Source of the DNA: Acidobacteriaceae bacterium
Lineage (GTDB): Bacteria > Acidobacteriota > Terriglobia > Terriglobales > Acidobacteriaceae
Assembly: GCA_003166855.1 (NCBI GenBank)
Contig: PMUM01000128.1
Location: forward strand, 39,284-80,611
Length of the DNA: 41,328 nucleotides
Reading direction: 5' to 3'
The position numbers and the translations under genes are program-made. Position 1 is the stretch's first letter. The number at the start of each line of letters is the position of its first letter. Positions 17,473 through 25,449 of the stretch are shown in pieces. Under the pieces are notes generated by a model. That model made no database searches, was not told the origin of the DNA, and saw nothing but the letters and a program-made list of their open reading frames with translations.

Positions 17473-17501
17473 TTGACCCCGCGCGGCACTCGCTGCTAAT
17501 G
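17473..17501 (+). promoter_or_regulatory. Possible promoter of the hydrolase gene
   Basis: TTGACC (17473-17478) matches the -35 consensus at five of six positions, and CTAATG or TAATGT follows after 17-18 nt. The -10 match is poor. The distance to the ATG at 17525 fits a short leader. Confidence 0.3.
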
Positions 17502-17524
17502 TCTGCCTTCGCCCAAGGACTCCT

Positions 17525-19282
17525 ATGCCCAACAAGATCCTCCCGTGCACGATCCTCCTGCTCTCCGCGATTCTTTCGCAGGCCGCAACCGCCAAGCTTT
17601 CCGGCCAACGCTTCGAGGTTTCCTTCCCCAAGGAAGAGAGCGGAGCCCCGCTCGACGGACACGTCCTTCTCCTGATCGCCAACAACGACACAAAAGAGCC
17701 CCGCTTCCAGATCAGCTTCATGACGGCAGAATCCCAGCAAGTCTTCGGCGTCGACGTCGACGCCCTTGCCCCCGGCGCGCCCGCCGTCATTGACGCGTCA
17801 ACCCTCGGCTATCCCGCCGAAAGCCTGAACGACATCCCCGCTGGCGATTATTGGGTGCAAGCCGTCCTCAACATCTACGAAACCTTCCACCTCGCCAACG
17901 GCCACACTCTGAAGCTTCCGCCGGATAAAGGCGAAGGCCAGCACTGGGCCGTGAAGCCCGGCAATCTTTACAGCAAGCCGGTGAAGATGCACCTCGATCC
18001 GAAGTCCGGCCTGACGGTTCGCATCTCGCTCACCGAAAAAATGCCCTCGGTCGCCGACAATCCGAAAGGGGTCGACTCGCTTCTGGGATGGTCCGGTGCG
18101 AACGAAGATCACGCCATCGTCGACAACAAGTGGGTCAAGCACGTCCGCATTCAAAGCGACCGGCTGACCAAGTTCTGGGGACGTCCAACCTATCTCGGCG
18201 CCGTCGTCCTTCTGCCCGACGGGTGGGACGAGCATCCCGACGCGCACTACCCGCTCATCGTCGAACAGGACCATTTCGCGCGCGACCTCCCCGGCGTCGT
18301 CGCCTTCCGCACCCAGGCCCCCGCCGACAACTTGCAAGGCGGCGAGCTACGAGGGGCGAAGAATGGATACAAGCTCTATCAGGACTGGACCGCGGGACGC
18401 CTCCCCCGCGTCATCGTGCTCACCATTCAGCACGCCACGCCTTACTTCGACGACTCCTACGCTGTGAACTCGGAAAACGTCGGCCCCTACGGCGACGCCA
18501 TCACGCAGGAACTCATCCCATACGTCGAGAAACAATTCCGCGGCATCGGCCAGGGATGGGCCCGCGCCGTGTACGGCGGATCCACCGGCGGCTGGGAGAG
18601 CTTGGCCTCACAAGTCTTCTATCCCGACTTCTACAACGGAGCCTGGGTCTTCTGTCCCGACGTCGTCGACTTCCGCGCCTACATGACCATGAACCTCTAT
18701 GACGACAAGAACGCCTTCTGGATCGAGAGTCCCTACGCGCGTGTTCCACGCCCGTCCGTGCGGCAACCCGACGGCCTCATCCTCTCGACCATGGAACAGA
18801 TGAACCGCTACGAACTCGTGCAGGGGACGCACAGCCGCTCCGGCGAGCAACTCGACACCTGGCAAGCGGTCTTCAGCACGGTCGGCGACGACGGCTACCC
18901 CAAGCCCATCTTCAACAAGCGCACCGGAGAAATCGATCACGAGGTCGCGAAATACTGGAAAGAGCACTACGATCTGAGCGCGATCATGCAGCGCGACTGG
19001 AAGACTCTCGGCCCCAGACTCGCCGGCAAACTGCATCTCTACGTCGGCGAGGCCGACACGTTCTACCTCGACCGCGCCGTGCACCTCCTGAAAGATTTTC
19101 TGGAGTCAACCACGGATCCCTACTACCACGGCACCTTCGACTTCGGCGTCCGCAAGCCGCACTGCTACCCGGGAGAATTCGATCCGGCGGTGGGATTGAA
19201 CCAGCACTATTGGCCAGAAATGGTGAAGCACATGGAGCAGACAGCTCCGGCCGGCGCTGATTTGAAGAGCTGGAAGTATTAA
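17525..19282 (+). CDS. Exported alpha/beta hydrolase, esterase D/enterochelin esterase-like
   Basis: The 585-residue protein has a signal peptide (MPNKILPCTILLLSAILSQA). An N-terminal beta domain (about 30-200) is followed by an alpha/beta hydrolase domain. The nucleophile elbow is YGGSTGG with Ser353. LYVGEADTFYLD may supply the acid, and the His in RKPHCYPGEF is a candidate catalytic base. The layout resembles Fes-type esterases, which have an extra N-terminal domain, but the protein lacks other siderophore genes around it. AAGGACT precedes the ATG at 17525. Substrate unknown: an ester or a peptide are both possible. Confidence 0.7.
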   Translation: MPNKILPCTILLLSAILSQAATAKLSGQRFEVSFPKEESGAPLDGHVLLLIANNDTKEPRFQISFMTAESQQVFGVDVDALAPGAPAVIDASTLGYPAESLNDIPAGDYWVQAVLNIYETFHLANGHTLKLPPDKGEGQHWAVKPGNLYSKPVKMHLDPKSGLTVRISLTEKMPSVADNPKGVDSLLGWSGANEDHAIVDNKWVKHVRIQSDRLTKFWGRPTYLGAVVLLPDGWDEHPDAHYPLIVEQDHFARDLPGVVAFRTQAPADNLQGGELRGAKNGYKLYQDWTAGRLPRVIVLTIQHATPYFDDSYAVNSENVGPYGDAITQELIPYVEKQFRGIGQGWARAVYGGSTGGWESLASQVFYPDFYNGAWVFCPDVVDFRAYMTMNLYDDKNAFWIESPYARVPRPSVRQPDGLILSTMEQMNRYELVQGTHSRSGEQLDTWQAVFSTVGDDGYPKPIFNKRTGEIDHEVAKYWKEHYDLSAIMQRDWKTLGPRLAGKLHLYVGEADTFYLDRAVHLLKDFLESTTDPYYHGTFDFGVRKPHCYPGEFDPAVGLNQHYWPEMVKHMEQTAPAGADLKSWKY

Positions 19283-19308
19283 CCGCACAAGTGGAGATGC
19301 TCATGTGG

Positions 19309-19334
19309 AGCGGACACTCTTGTCCGCTGCTTTT
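19309..19334 (+). terminator. Weak terminator hairpin after the hydrolase
   Basis: AGCGGACA (19309-19316) pairs with TGTCCGCT (19321-19328) across a CTCT loop; GC and TTTT follow. It stands 26 nt after the stop codon. Confidence 0.5.
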
Positions 19335-19392
19335 GACTTTGGCTTTGACGGCGCACCCAACCGACGGATGCTCATTCAGGTAACATAGACGA

Positions 19393-20319
19393 GTGCCAAC
19401 CCGGGCCCCAATCAAGTCCAGCCTTACCATTCTTCGCGCCAAGCATCTGACGCAATTCCCCTGGCTGGTGCACGGCTTTTCCACCCGCGTCGGAGGATCC
19501 TCCCGCGCATACCGCAAGGGAGATCTCAATCTCGGCCTCACCAAAGACGACTCCCGCGCCGCCGTCGAACGAAACCGCACCGCCTTTCTCCACAAAATCG
19601 GAGCCATCACGCGCAAACGTCGCGGTTCAAAGAACTCATCGCGAAACACCAGTTCCCTCTGGCCCCTGATCACGGTCCGCCAGATTCACTCCGACATAAT
19701 TCGCTGCATCGATTCGATTCCTGGTTCGACCGGGCAAGAGCCCCTCAGCGGCGACGGCCTGATCACCGCAACTCCCGGCCTGCTGCTCGCGATTCAGACG
19801 GCCGACTGCCTTCCCGTCATTCTGGTGGACACCAAGCGCCACGTCGTCGGCGTCTTTCACGCCGGATGGCGCGGCACCGTGAGCCGCATCGTCGAAAAAG
19901 GTGTCGGCGAAATGCACCGCTGCTACGGCACCAATCCGCGCGACCTCAGAGCCGCAATCGGCCCCGGAATTGGGGGTTGCTGCTACGAAGTCGGAGAAGA
20001 AGTCCGCATCAAGTTCGAATCGCAGTTCGAATACGGCGCCAGCCTCTTCCGCGAGGTCAAAGATTCCGACCCAGTCCGCGAAAAATATCCGCTCCTGTTC
20101 CTCACCGCCCGTGCCCCCGGACACAGCGAGTTGCCCAAGAAGATCTATCTGAATTTAGTGGAAGCGAACCGCCAGCAGTTGCTCACCGCAGGAGTGCCCA
20201 AGAAGAGCATCGAGACGTCCCCGCTCTGCACCAACTGTCACCCGGAGATGCTGTTCTCCTACCGGGCTGAAAGAGGCAAAACGGGCCGCATGATGGGGGC
20301 GGTTGGAATCCGGGAGTGA
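19393..20319 (+). CDS. pgeF: Peptidoglycan editing factor PgeF (YfiH/laccase-domain family)
   Basis: The 308-residue protein belongs to the former 'polyphenol oxidase, laccase domain' family, now known to remove wrongly incorporated L-serine from peptidoglycan precursors (L-Ser-MurNAc amidase). Its metal/catalytic blocks are plain: HGFSTRVGG near the start, QTADCLPVILVD in the middle, GVFHAGWRGT, and IGPGIGGCCYEVG. CTNCHPEMLFSYRAE and RMMGAVG close the domain. Residues about 75-95 form a basic insert (TRKRRGSKNSSRNTS) not common in the family. The GTG at 19393 is the first start in frame, and no clear ribosome site is seen. Cytoplasmic. Confidence 0.88.
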   Translation: MPTRAPIKSSLTILRAKHLTQFPWLVHGFSTRVGGSSRAYRKGDLNLGLTKDDSRAAVERNRTAFLHKIGAITRKRRGSKNSSRNTSSLWPLITVRQIHSDIIRCIDSIPGSTGQEPLSGDGLITATPGLLLAIQTADCLPVILVDTKRHVVGVFHAGWRGTVSRIVEKGVGEMHRCYGTNPRDLRAAIGPGIGGCCYEVGEEVRIKFESQFEYGASLFREVKDSDPVREKYPLLFLTARAPGHSELPKKIYLNLVEANRQQLLTAGVPKKSIETSPLCTNCHPEMLFSYRAERGKTGRMMGAVGIRE

Positions 20320-20436
20320 TCTTCAAAATATGATGAATCAGCTCCGAATTCACTGCTTCAACTAGCTGAATATCCTTATCAACGCAGACTAACTGCGAAT
20401 CGGCGGGATACTGCTACGGTGCTCGAGCGAGCGGCG

Positions 20437-21168
20437 CTATTTCGGCAGCAGAACCGACGCTATCGGAGCCACAGTTCCGATTTTCTCAGCCGCTACGCTC
20501 GCTTCGTCGTTCATCGCGCTCGATGTCAATTTCCGAGCCCCCAGAAAACGTACTTCAGCGACCGCCTCCATGTTACTGAGCGTCCATATTCCTCGCGGGC
20601 AGTCGAAGTCAAACCGGACGTGGATCTTTTTTACCCACATCGAGGGCGATTGTGCCGTGCCCTCAAGACGACGAATCAGAAAGGACTGCTTATCGACCCA
20701 CATCTGTCCAACGATCAGTTCGGCCTGTTTCCGCCTCGGATTAATGCCCAGAAGATAATAAGACTGGCCGTCGAGAACAGCTTCCCCAAGGTAACTGAAT
20801 AAATAGTTCTCTCGCGTTATGGCAGCGGACCGTGATTTTTGACTCGAAACAGCGACCCCAACCTCGTGCTCTAAAATTCGTTTCACGACGAGCGCGCCCA
20901 TGCTGTTACCCGACCGTTTCTCGACGACATATTTGCCGGGTGGCCGGAAATCAATTTCCGCGATGACTTCGGAATCGACGGTGGTACTGCTGCCGCGACT
21001 CAGCCGGTAGTCACGTTTCACATGACTGGCAATACTGACGGCAGCCTGGGCTCGCTCCATCTTCTGAACAATCATGAGAGGAGTGAGTGCGGGATCCGCA
21101 CTCGAACTGCCGCGAGCGAGCGTAGCGGCGAGCACAACCAGCATCGCAAATACAATCCGCATCCGCAT
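20437..21168 (-). CDS. LolA/outer-membrane lipoprotein-sorting-like periplasmic protein
   Basis: The 243-residue protein has a signal peptide (MRMRIVFAMLVVLAATLARG) followed by a beta-rich domain. Its pattern (VQKMERAQAAVSI, IDFRPPGKYVVEK, MWVDKQSFLIRRLEG, IHVRFDFDCPRGIWTLSNME) resembles LolA/LolB and MucB N-terminal folds, which bind lipid or lipoprotein chains in the periplasm. The ATG at 21168 is chosen because AGGTGG lies 7 nt upstream; the open frame runs on to 21333 without support. It stands alone between divergent and convergent neighbours. The function is only inferred from the fold. Confidence 0.65.
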   Translation of the reverse strand: MRMRIVFAMLVVLAATLARGSSSADPALTPLMIVQKMERAQAAVSIASHVKRDYRLSRGSSTTVDSEVIAEIDFRPPGKYVVEKRSGNSMGALVVKRILEHEVGVAVSSQKSRSAAITRENYLFSYLGEAVLDGQSYYLLGINPRRKQAELIVGQMWVDKQSFLIRRLEGTAQSPSMWVKKIHVRFDFDCPRGIWTLSNMEAVAEVRFLGARKLTSSAMNDEASVAAEKIGTVAPIASVLLPK

Positions 21169-21403
21169 AAGTTCGCCACCTGTTTCCATCATAGGGCCGG
21201 CAGAAACGGATATCTGATCACATTTGACCAATAGCAGCTCGCTCACGCACGTGTTCGGAGATGCCTCAGCCGAGACTTCTATGACCACGGTTGCGAACTT
21301 GGCAATTTGGCCCGCCGCCGCATACCGATTCATGCGCGGCGCTTCTACCGTGTGCTATCGTGTCCAGTCGCCAGGACTTTAAGCCTTTCGAGGACTCTCC
21401 ATT

Positions 21404-22519
21404 TTGAAGCTCAGACTTGCGGCAACACTGTTCGCCCTCGTACTCGCCCTTTGTGCAGCAACGGCCTCCGCCCAGGTTTCTCCCGACCAGATCGGCGCCG
21501 TCTTCGCCCCTCTGAAATCCACCACCGCCCCCGGTGCCGCAGTCCTCGTCATCCGCAATGGCAAGCCCGTCTTCCGCCGCGGATACGGCGTCACCGACCT
21601 CCGCACCCTTCACCCCATCGACGCAAGAACAAATTTCCGTCTCGCATCCTTCACCAAGCAGTTCACCGCCGCGTGCATCATGCTGCTGGTACACGACGGC
21701 AAACTCCACTACGACGACCACCTCACCGACATATTTCCCGAATTCCCCGCCTACGGAAAATCCATCACCGTCCGCAACCTGCTCAACCACACCTCCGGCC
21801 TCCAAGACTACGGCGACCTGATGATGAAGCAATACCCCAACACTCCGGAGGAGAAAGTCCCGCAGATTCTCGACGCCGGCGTTCTGAAATTACTCGAGCA
21901 GCAGACCAGCGGCGAGTTCCCGCCCGGCACGAAGTGGGAGTACAGCAACTCGGGCTATGCGGTCCTGGCGATGATCGTAGAAAAGGTTTCGGGCCAGTCC
22001 TTCGGCCAGTTCCTGCACGAACGAATCTTCGTGCCACTGAAAATGAACCAAACTCTGGCCTACGAAAAAGGCAAGAACGAAGTCCCGCACCGTGCTTACG
22101 GGTACACTAAGGAAAAAGGCGTCTGGCACGAAACCGATCAGAGTCCAACGTCTGCCGTGCTCGGCGACGGCGGCATCTATTCCTCGCTCGACGACCTCGC
22201 CAAATGGGACCGCGCCCTCCGCGACCACACCCTGCTGAGCGCAGAGGAAATGAAGCCCGCGCTGACTCCCGTGCAACCGACCGGCGGCCCGTCGAAGTTC
22301 CCTGACGGCCAACCCCTGACCTATGGTTTCGGATGGTTCCTCGATCCCTACCAGGGCCACAATCGCATGTCGCATGACGGCAGCACCGTCGGCTTCCGCA
22401 CCACGATCCAGCGCTTCCCCGACGACAATTTGACCATCATCGTGCTAGCCAATCGCGACGACATCAATCCCGACGTCGCGCTCAAGGTAGCCGACCTGTA
22501 TCTGAAACCGAAGCCATAG
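21404..22519 (+). CDS. Serine hydrolase, class C beta-lactamase/penicillin-binding family
   Basis: The 371-residue exported enzyme has a signal peptide (MKLRLAATLFALVLALCAAT, cleavage near ASAQ). All three motifs of the family are in place: S82-F-T-K85 (nucleophile Ser), Y180-S-N182, and H324-D-G326. The VRNLLNHTSGL segment is typical. The group includes esterases, D-aminopeptidases and beta-lactamases, so sequence alone does not define the substrate; resistance is not implied. The TTG at 21404 has GAGG upstream. The stop codon lies within a 26-nt tandem repeat that continues into the intergenic region (22508-22559). Confidence 0.85.
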   Translation: MKLRLAATLFALVLALCAATASAQVSPDQIGAVFAPLKSTTAPGAAVLVIRNGKPVFRRGYGVTDLRTLHPIDARTNFRLASFTKQFTAACIMLLVHDGKLHYDDHLTDIFPEFPAYGKSITVRNLLNHTSGLQDYGDLMMKQYPNTPEEKVPQILDAGVLKLLEQQTSGEFPPGTKWEYSNSGYAVLAMIVEKVSGQSFGQFLHERIFVPLKMNQTLAYEKGKNEVPHRAYGYTKEKGVWHETDQSPTSAVLGDGGIYSSLDDLAKWDRALRDHTLLSAEEMKPALTPVQPTGGPSKFPDGQPLTYGFGWFLDPYQGHNRMSHDGSTVGFRTTIQRFPDDNLTIIVLANRDDINPDVALKVADLYLKPKP

Positions 22520-22559
22520 AGTGTTTTGTGGGGCCGAAGCCATAACGTGTTTTGTGGGG
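22508..22559. repeat. Tandem 26-nt duplication across the hydrolase stop
   Basis: Two adjacent copies (22508-22533 and 22534-22559) share CCGAAGCCATA, a two-base difference (GA/AC), then GTGTTTTGTGGGG. The first copy contains the last codons and the TAG stop of the serine hydrolase gene. Confidence 0.9.
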
Positions 22560-22580
22560 ACAGCCGCCTTCGGCTGTCCG
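22557..22580. repeat. Palindromic repeat family B, copy 1
   Basis: GGGACAGCCG, CCTT, CGGCTGTCC forms a perfect hairpin. A second, nearly identical copy is at 25277-25300 in the intergenic region upstream of the lipid kinase gene. Confidence 0.7.
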
Positions 22581-22615
22581 CCGCGCGAAGCGCGGCCAGG
22601 AGAGACAGTATTCCA

Positions 22616-22651
22616 CCAAAAGAAAAAAGAGACGTCGAAAGCGACGTCTCT
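22616..22651 (-). terminator. Rho-independent terminator of the HU-family gene
   Basis: On the minus strand a perfect 10-bp stem (AGAGACGTCG / CGACGTCTCT, 22651-22642 and 22637-22628) with a 4-nt loop is followed by TTTTTTCTTTT (from 22628 down). It lies 24 nt after the HU stop codon. Confidence 0.92.
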
Positions 22652-22674
22652 TCCCTGAAAAACCAGAAACCGAA

Positions 22675-23013
22675 TTACGCCGACGGAGGCACCGAACTCG
22701 TTGGCGCCACTGGAGTTGCCGCCGGGGCCGCCGCTGCCGATTCGTTCACCAGATCCTTCAATTCCTTGCTGGGCTTGAAGAACGGAATTTTCTTTGCCGG
22801 CACTTCCACCCGCTCCCCGGTCTTGGGATTGCGCCCCACGCGCGGCTTGCGCTGCCGCGTGCGGAAGCTGCCAAAGCCGCGGATCTCGATCTTGTCGCCG
22901 GCCCGTAGCGAGCGCACCACGCTGTCAAAGATCGTCTCCACGATCACTTCACTGTCTTTCCGCGTAAGTTCCGCCAAACGCGAGACTTCGTCAATCAGAT
23001 CGGCTTTGGTCAT
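22675..23013 (-). CDS. HU/IHF-family DNA-binding protein
   Basis: The 112-residue protein carries the histone-like bacterial DNA-binding fold: MTKADLIDEVSRLAELTRKD at the N-terminus, GDKIEIRGFGSFRTRQRKPR leading into the DNA-wrapping arm, and RNPKTGERVEVPAKK with the conserved Arg-Asn-Pro. The core ends at KELKDLVN. The last 20 residues are an Ala/Pro/Ser tail (SAAAAPAATPVAPTSSVPPS) not present in typical 90-residue HU. It may be an HU homodimer or an IHF-beta type; the sequence does not settle which. It is transcribed alone, with a terminator right after it. Confidence 0.92.
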   Translation of the reverse strand: MTKADLIDEVSRLAELTRKDSEVIVETIFDSVVRSLRAGDKIEIRGFGSFRTRQRKPRVGRNPKTGERVEVPAKKIPFFKPSKELKDLVNESAAAAPAATPVAPTSSVPPSA

Positions 23014-23235
23014 AGGCCCTTCTTCGTTCTTCCTGCGGCTTTCTCAGGAAACTCTGATTCTCCGCTGGGATTCCGAAAACATCGACGCCCGCAGGCTGCT
23101 CCAAGCCTCGGAGCCAGCCGCTGCATCCTCCATAACCTTCTCAAATTTCAGGGGTTGTACGCAAGTGGGAATCTGGAGTCACAACAGTCTGAACTACAAG
23201 CGTCGCGCTACCCAGTTTCACCGTTCCGGCTACGA

Positions 23236-24147
23236 TCACTTCCACAGATAGTAGAAACCGACCTGCCGCTCCAGCATCTTCTCGCGCCCCGGCAGGAACT
23301 GCGAAACATCGCCGAGCAGCAGATCCATCAGTGTCTTGCGCTCGTGCTCCGGACGTACCAGGGTCGGCTCACCCTTAATTCCCACCGACTTCGCGGTGTC
23401 TGCCACCGCCGTCTCAAAGTCGCCCACGCCATCAATCAGCTTCATCGACATCGCCTGCTCGCCCGTCCAGACTTTGCCGTTGGCGATCGACTTCACATCT
23501 TCAAACTTCATCCCGCGCCCTTCGCTCACCGCCTGCACAAACTGCCCAAACATGTTGTCGATCAGCGCCTGCATGTAAGCCTGTTCGTTCGGAGTCAAAT
23601 CGCGCGCCGGATTCCCCGTATCTTTGAACTCGCCAGTCTTGATCACGACGTCTTTCAGCTTGGCCCACTTCAGCAGATCGCCATAATTGACCCACTGCGC
23701 GATCACGCCAATCGACCCCACAATGCTGCCCTGGTCCGCGTAAATCTTGTCCGACGCGGACGCCACGTAGTACGCCCCGCTCGCGCCCACGGTCTCAATC
23801 GAAACCACGATGCGCTTCTTCTTCTCACTGCGAATGCGCTTCACTTCGCGATAAATCTCCTCCGACGCAGCGACGCCACCGCCCGGAGAATTCACGTGCA
23901 GAATGATGGCCTTGATCGACGAGTCATCGCCAAATTTCTTGAGTTGTCCCACGACCGGCTGCGGCGACAGAATCACGCCGTCCAGATCAACCACGCCGAT
24001 GCGATCGCCAAAGCTGGCGATGCCGGCATCGGTGCCACCCGCGTGCAGCGTCATGTACACCAGCGTAAATACGGCCAGCACGAAGAGGAAAAAAGCTCCT
24101 CCCCCAATCAAAATCCAAAGCAGTGTGCGCGAGCGTCCTTCAGGCAT
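23236..24147 (-). CDS. sppA: Signal peptide peptidase SppA (short form)
   Basis: The 303-residue protein has one N-terminal membrane anchor (LLWILIGGGAFFLFVLAVF) and an S49 peptidase domain facing the periplasm. The clear blocks are HVNSPGGGVAASEEIYR, ETVGASGAYYVASASD with nucleophile Ser123, and GSIVGSIGVI. Lys175 (GEFKD) is 52 residues after the Ser, the same spacing as the Ser147-Lys199 dyad of the Bacillus subtilis enzyme. It degrades leftover signal peptides in the membrane. Length matches the short (B. subtilis) type, not the 600-residue E. coli type. Confidence 0.93.
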   Translation of the reverse strand: MPEGRSRTLLWILIGGGAFFLFVLAVFTLVYMTLHAGGTDAGIASFGDRIGVVDLDGVILSPQPVVGQLKKFGDDSSIKAIILHVNSPGGGVAASEEIYREVKRIRSEKKKRIVVSIETVGASGAYYVASASDKIYADQGSIVGSIGVIAQWVNYGDLLKWAKLKDVVIKTGEFKDTGNPARDLTPNEQAYMQALIDNMFGQFVQAVSEGRGMKFEDVKSIANGKVWTGEQAMSMKLIDGVGDFETAVADTAKSVGIKGEPTLVRPEHERKTLMDLLLGDVSQFLPGREKMLERQVGFYYLWK

Positions 24148-24233
24148 GAAGAAAGTTTAGCACTTAGGGGGAGTGGAGGAATAACCCCACTCTGATCCGT
24201 GGACTGTTGAGTCTCGACAGACTCCCCCACGGT

Positions 24234-24277
24234 GTCATCCTGACCGGAGCCGCTTTTCAGGCGGAGGGAAGGATCTC
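24234..24277. repeat. Dispersed repeat family A, copy 3
   Basis: GTCATCCTGACCGGAGCCGC, then TTTTCAGGCGGAGGGAAGG and ATCTC. It lies in the gap between the lipid kinase and SppA genes and is almost identical to the copy at 40825. Confidence 0.85.
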
Positions 24278-24307
24278 AGGCTCAGACCCACAGCCGCACG
24301 ATCGAGT

Positions 24308-25243
24308 CTAGGGTGTCACAACCTTCAGCGCCGCGCGATGCACGCCCACCTCAACAGGCGTGCGACAGACATATTCCCCATCCGCATAAACGTCGAGAGG
24401 ATGCTCCGTCTCAACCCATATCCGGCTCTCCTGAAAATACGACACTTCGCGAATGCTTAGATGACGACCGGCGTAGACGGTCGGGAACATACAAAAAAGT
24501 TTGAACGGGTCGACCGCGCCGACGATGCAGACATCGAGCAATCCATCATCCATCTTGGCCCGAGGCGCAACCTTCATCCCGCCGCCATACACCGGAGTAT
24601 TGGCAAACGCGGCCAAAATCGTAGGCTGATCGCTGCGAGTGGTCCAGTCTGCTCCGTCGTCCGCCGAGCTCATAACCTTCATCGGCAACGGTGCAAACTT
24701 CAAAATCGTCTGAGGCACGCTCAGTAAATATCCTCCATGCCCCCGCAGCCACCGTGGCAGCCGGTTGGCCCGTTGCGATATTTCCCCGTCGAGCCCCACT
24801 CCTGCCACACAACAAAAGTATCGAGGTATATGTGGCGCGGACCTGCCCTGAGCGGTAGTCGAAGAGCCTGCCCTGAGCTTGTCGAAGGGGACCCCGCCCG
24901 CGCTCTCGATTGGAGCAATCACTCCCAAATCAATAGCGCGCAAGTTGTTCGCGCCACCGCACAATCTCCGCCAAGCCTCCAGCGAATCCCTCACCCGCCG
25001 CAGTCCCAAAGCCCGCGCAAAATCATTCCCGCTTCCCGCCGGCACCGCCAGCACTGGCAACCCCAGTCGCACCAACTGCCCCAGATGCCGATGAACCGTA
25101 CCATCCCCACCAAACACCAGCACCACATCGGCGACGTCGCTCGACGACGGTAGACCCATCGTCCACTTGACGCTCTTCTCCGACTGGAATGGTCGCAGGT
25201 CCTTCGCAGAACATCCCAGCCCGAGAATGGCGGCCGCGCGCAT
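24308..25243 (-). CDS. Diacylglycerol/lipid kinase family protein (DagK/YegS type)
   Basis: The 311-residue protein has the DAGK catalytic signature FGGDGTVHRHL (44-54) and PAGSGNDFARALG (68-80), followed by VAGVGLDGEI and a C-terminal all-beta domain with DGLLDVCIVGAV and DGEYV. It phosphorylates diacylglycerol, sphingolipid or phosphatidylglycerol; the lipid is unknown. Residues about 117-137 (GVPFDKLRAGSS, then TTAQGRSAP) look foreign: they correspond to a dispersed DNA repeat inserted in frame between LGVIAP and PRYFCCVAG. The N-terminal start of the usual family fold is partly missing (no long first strand), so the ATG at 25243 is uncertain. Confidence 0.83.
   Translation of the reverse strand: MRAAAILGLGCSAKDLRPFQSEKSVKWTMGLPSSSDVADVVLVFGGDGTVHRHLGQLVRLGLPVLAVPAGSGNDFARALGLRRVRDSLEAWRRLCGGANNLRAIDLGVIAPIESAGGVPFDKLRAGSSTTAQGRSAPHIPRYFCCVAGVGLDGEISQRANRLPRWLRGHGGYLLSVPQTILKFAPLPMKVMSSADDGADWTTRSDQPTILAAFANTPVYGGGMKVAPRAKMDDGLLDVCIVGAVDPFKLFCMFPTVYAGRHLSIREVSYFQESRIWVETEHPLDVYADGEYVCRTPVEVGVHRAALKVVTP
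24836..24893. repeat. Double repeat inserted in frame in the lipid kinase gene
   Basis: Two direct copies of CCTGCCCTGAGC are followed by GGTAGTCGAAGAG and TTGTCGAAGGGG. On the minus strand they encode the PFDKLRAGSSTTAQGR-type peptide of the kinase. This is a widespread intergenic repeat type that I recall from many environmental genomes, and here it keeps the reading frame open. Confidence 0.75.
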
Positions 25244-25276
25244 GTTGCGGGGAGAGAGTAGCAGAATCGCTTATGT

Positions 25277-25300
25277 AGGGACAGCCGCCTTCGGCTGCCC
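25277..25300. repeat. Palindromic repeat family B, copy 2
   Basis: GGGACAGCCGCCTTCGGCTG followed by CCCC repeats the hairpin core of the copy at 22557-22580. It lies upstream of both the lipid kinase gene and the propeller lipoprotein gene. Confidence 0.7.
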
Positions 25301-25449
25301 CCTAGCGGGCGAAGCCCGGGACTGCAGTCACCGTCAAAAAACAGAAGGATTCACCGAGGGTTTCTCCAACGCCACCTCGCCCCACTTCCCCAACCCCACC
25401 CATTGCTGGCATGATGGCCACAGCTACTGATTCTTGGGGAGGTCCCGCT

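Noticed and set aside
21404-22519. Calling the class C-like serine hydrolase a beta-lactamase resistance gene
   Set aside because: The S-x-x-K, Y-x-N and H-x-G motifs are shared by many esterases and peptidases, so resistance cannot be inferred.
23155-24195. 346-codon plus-strand open frame across sppA
   Set aside because: His- and Arg-rich translation antisense to SppA, no domain.
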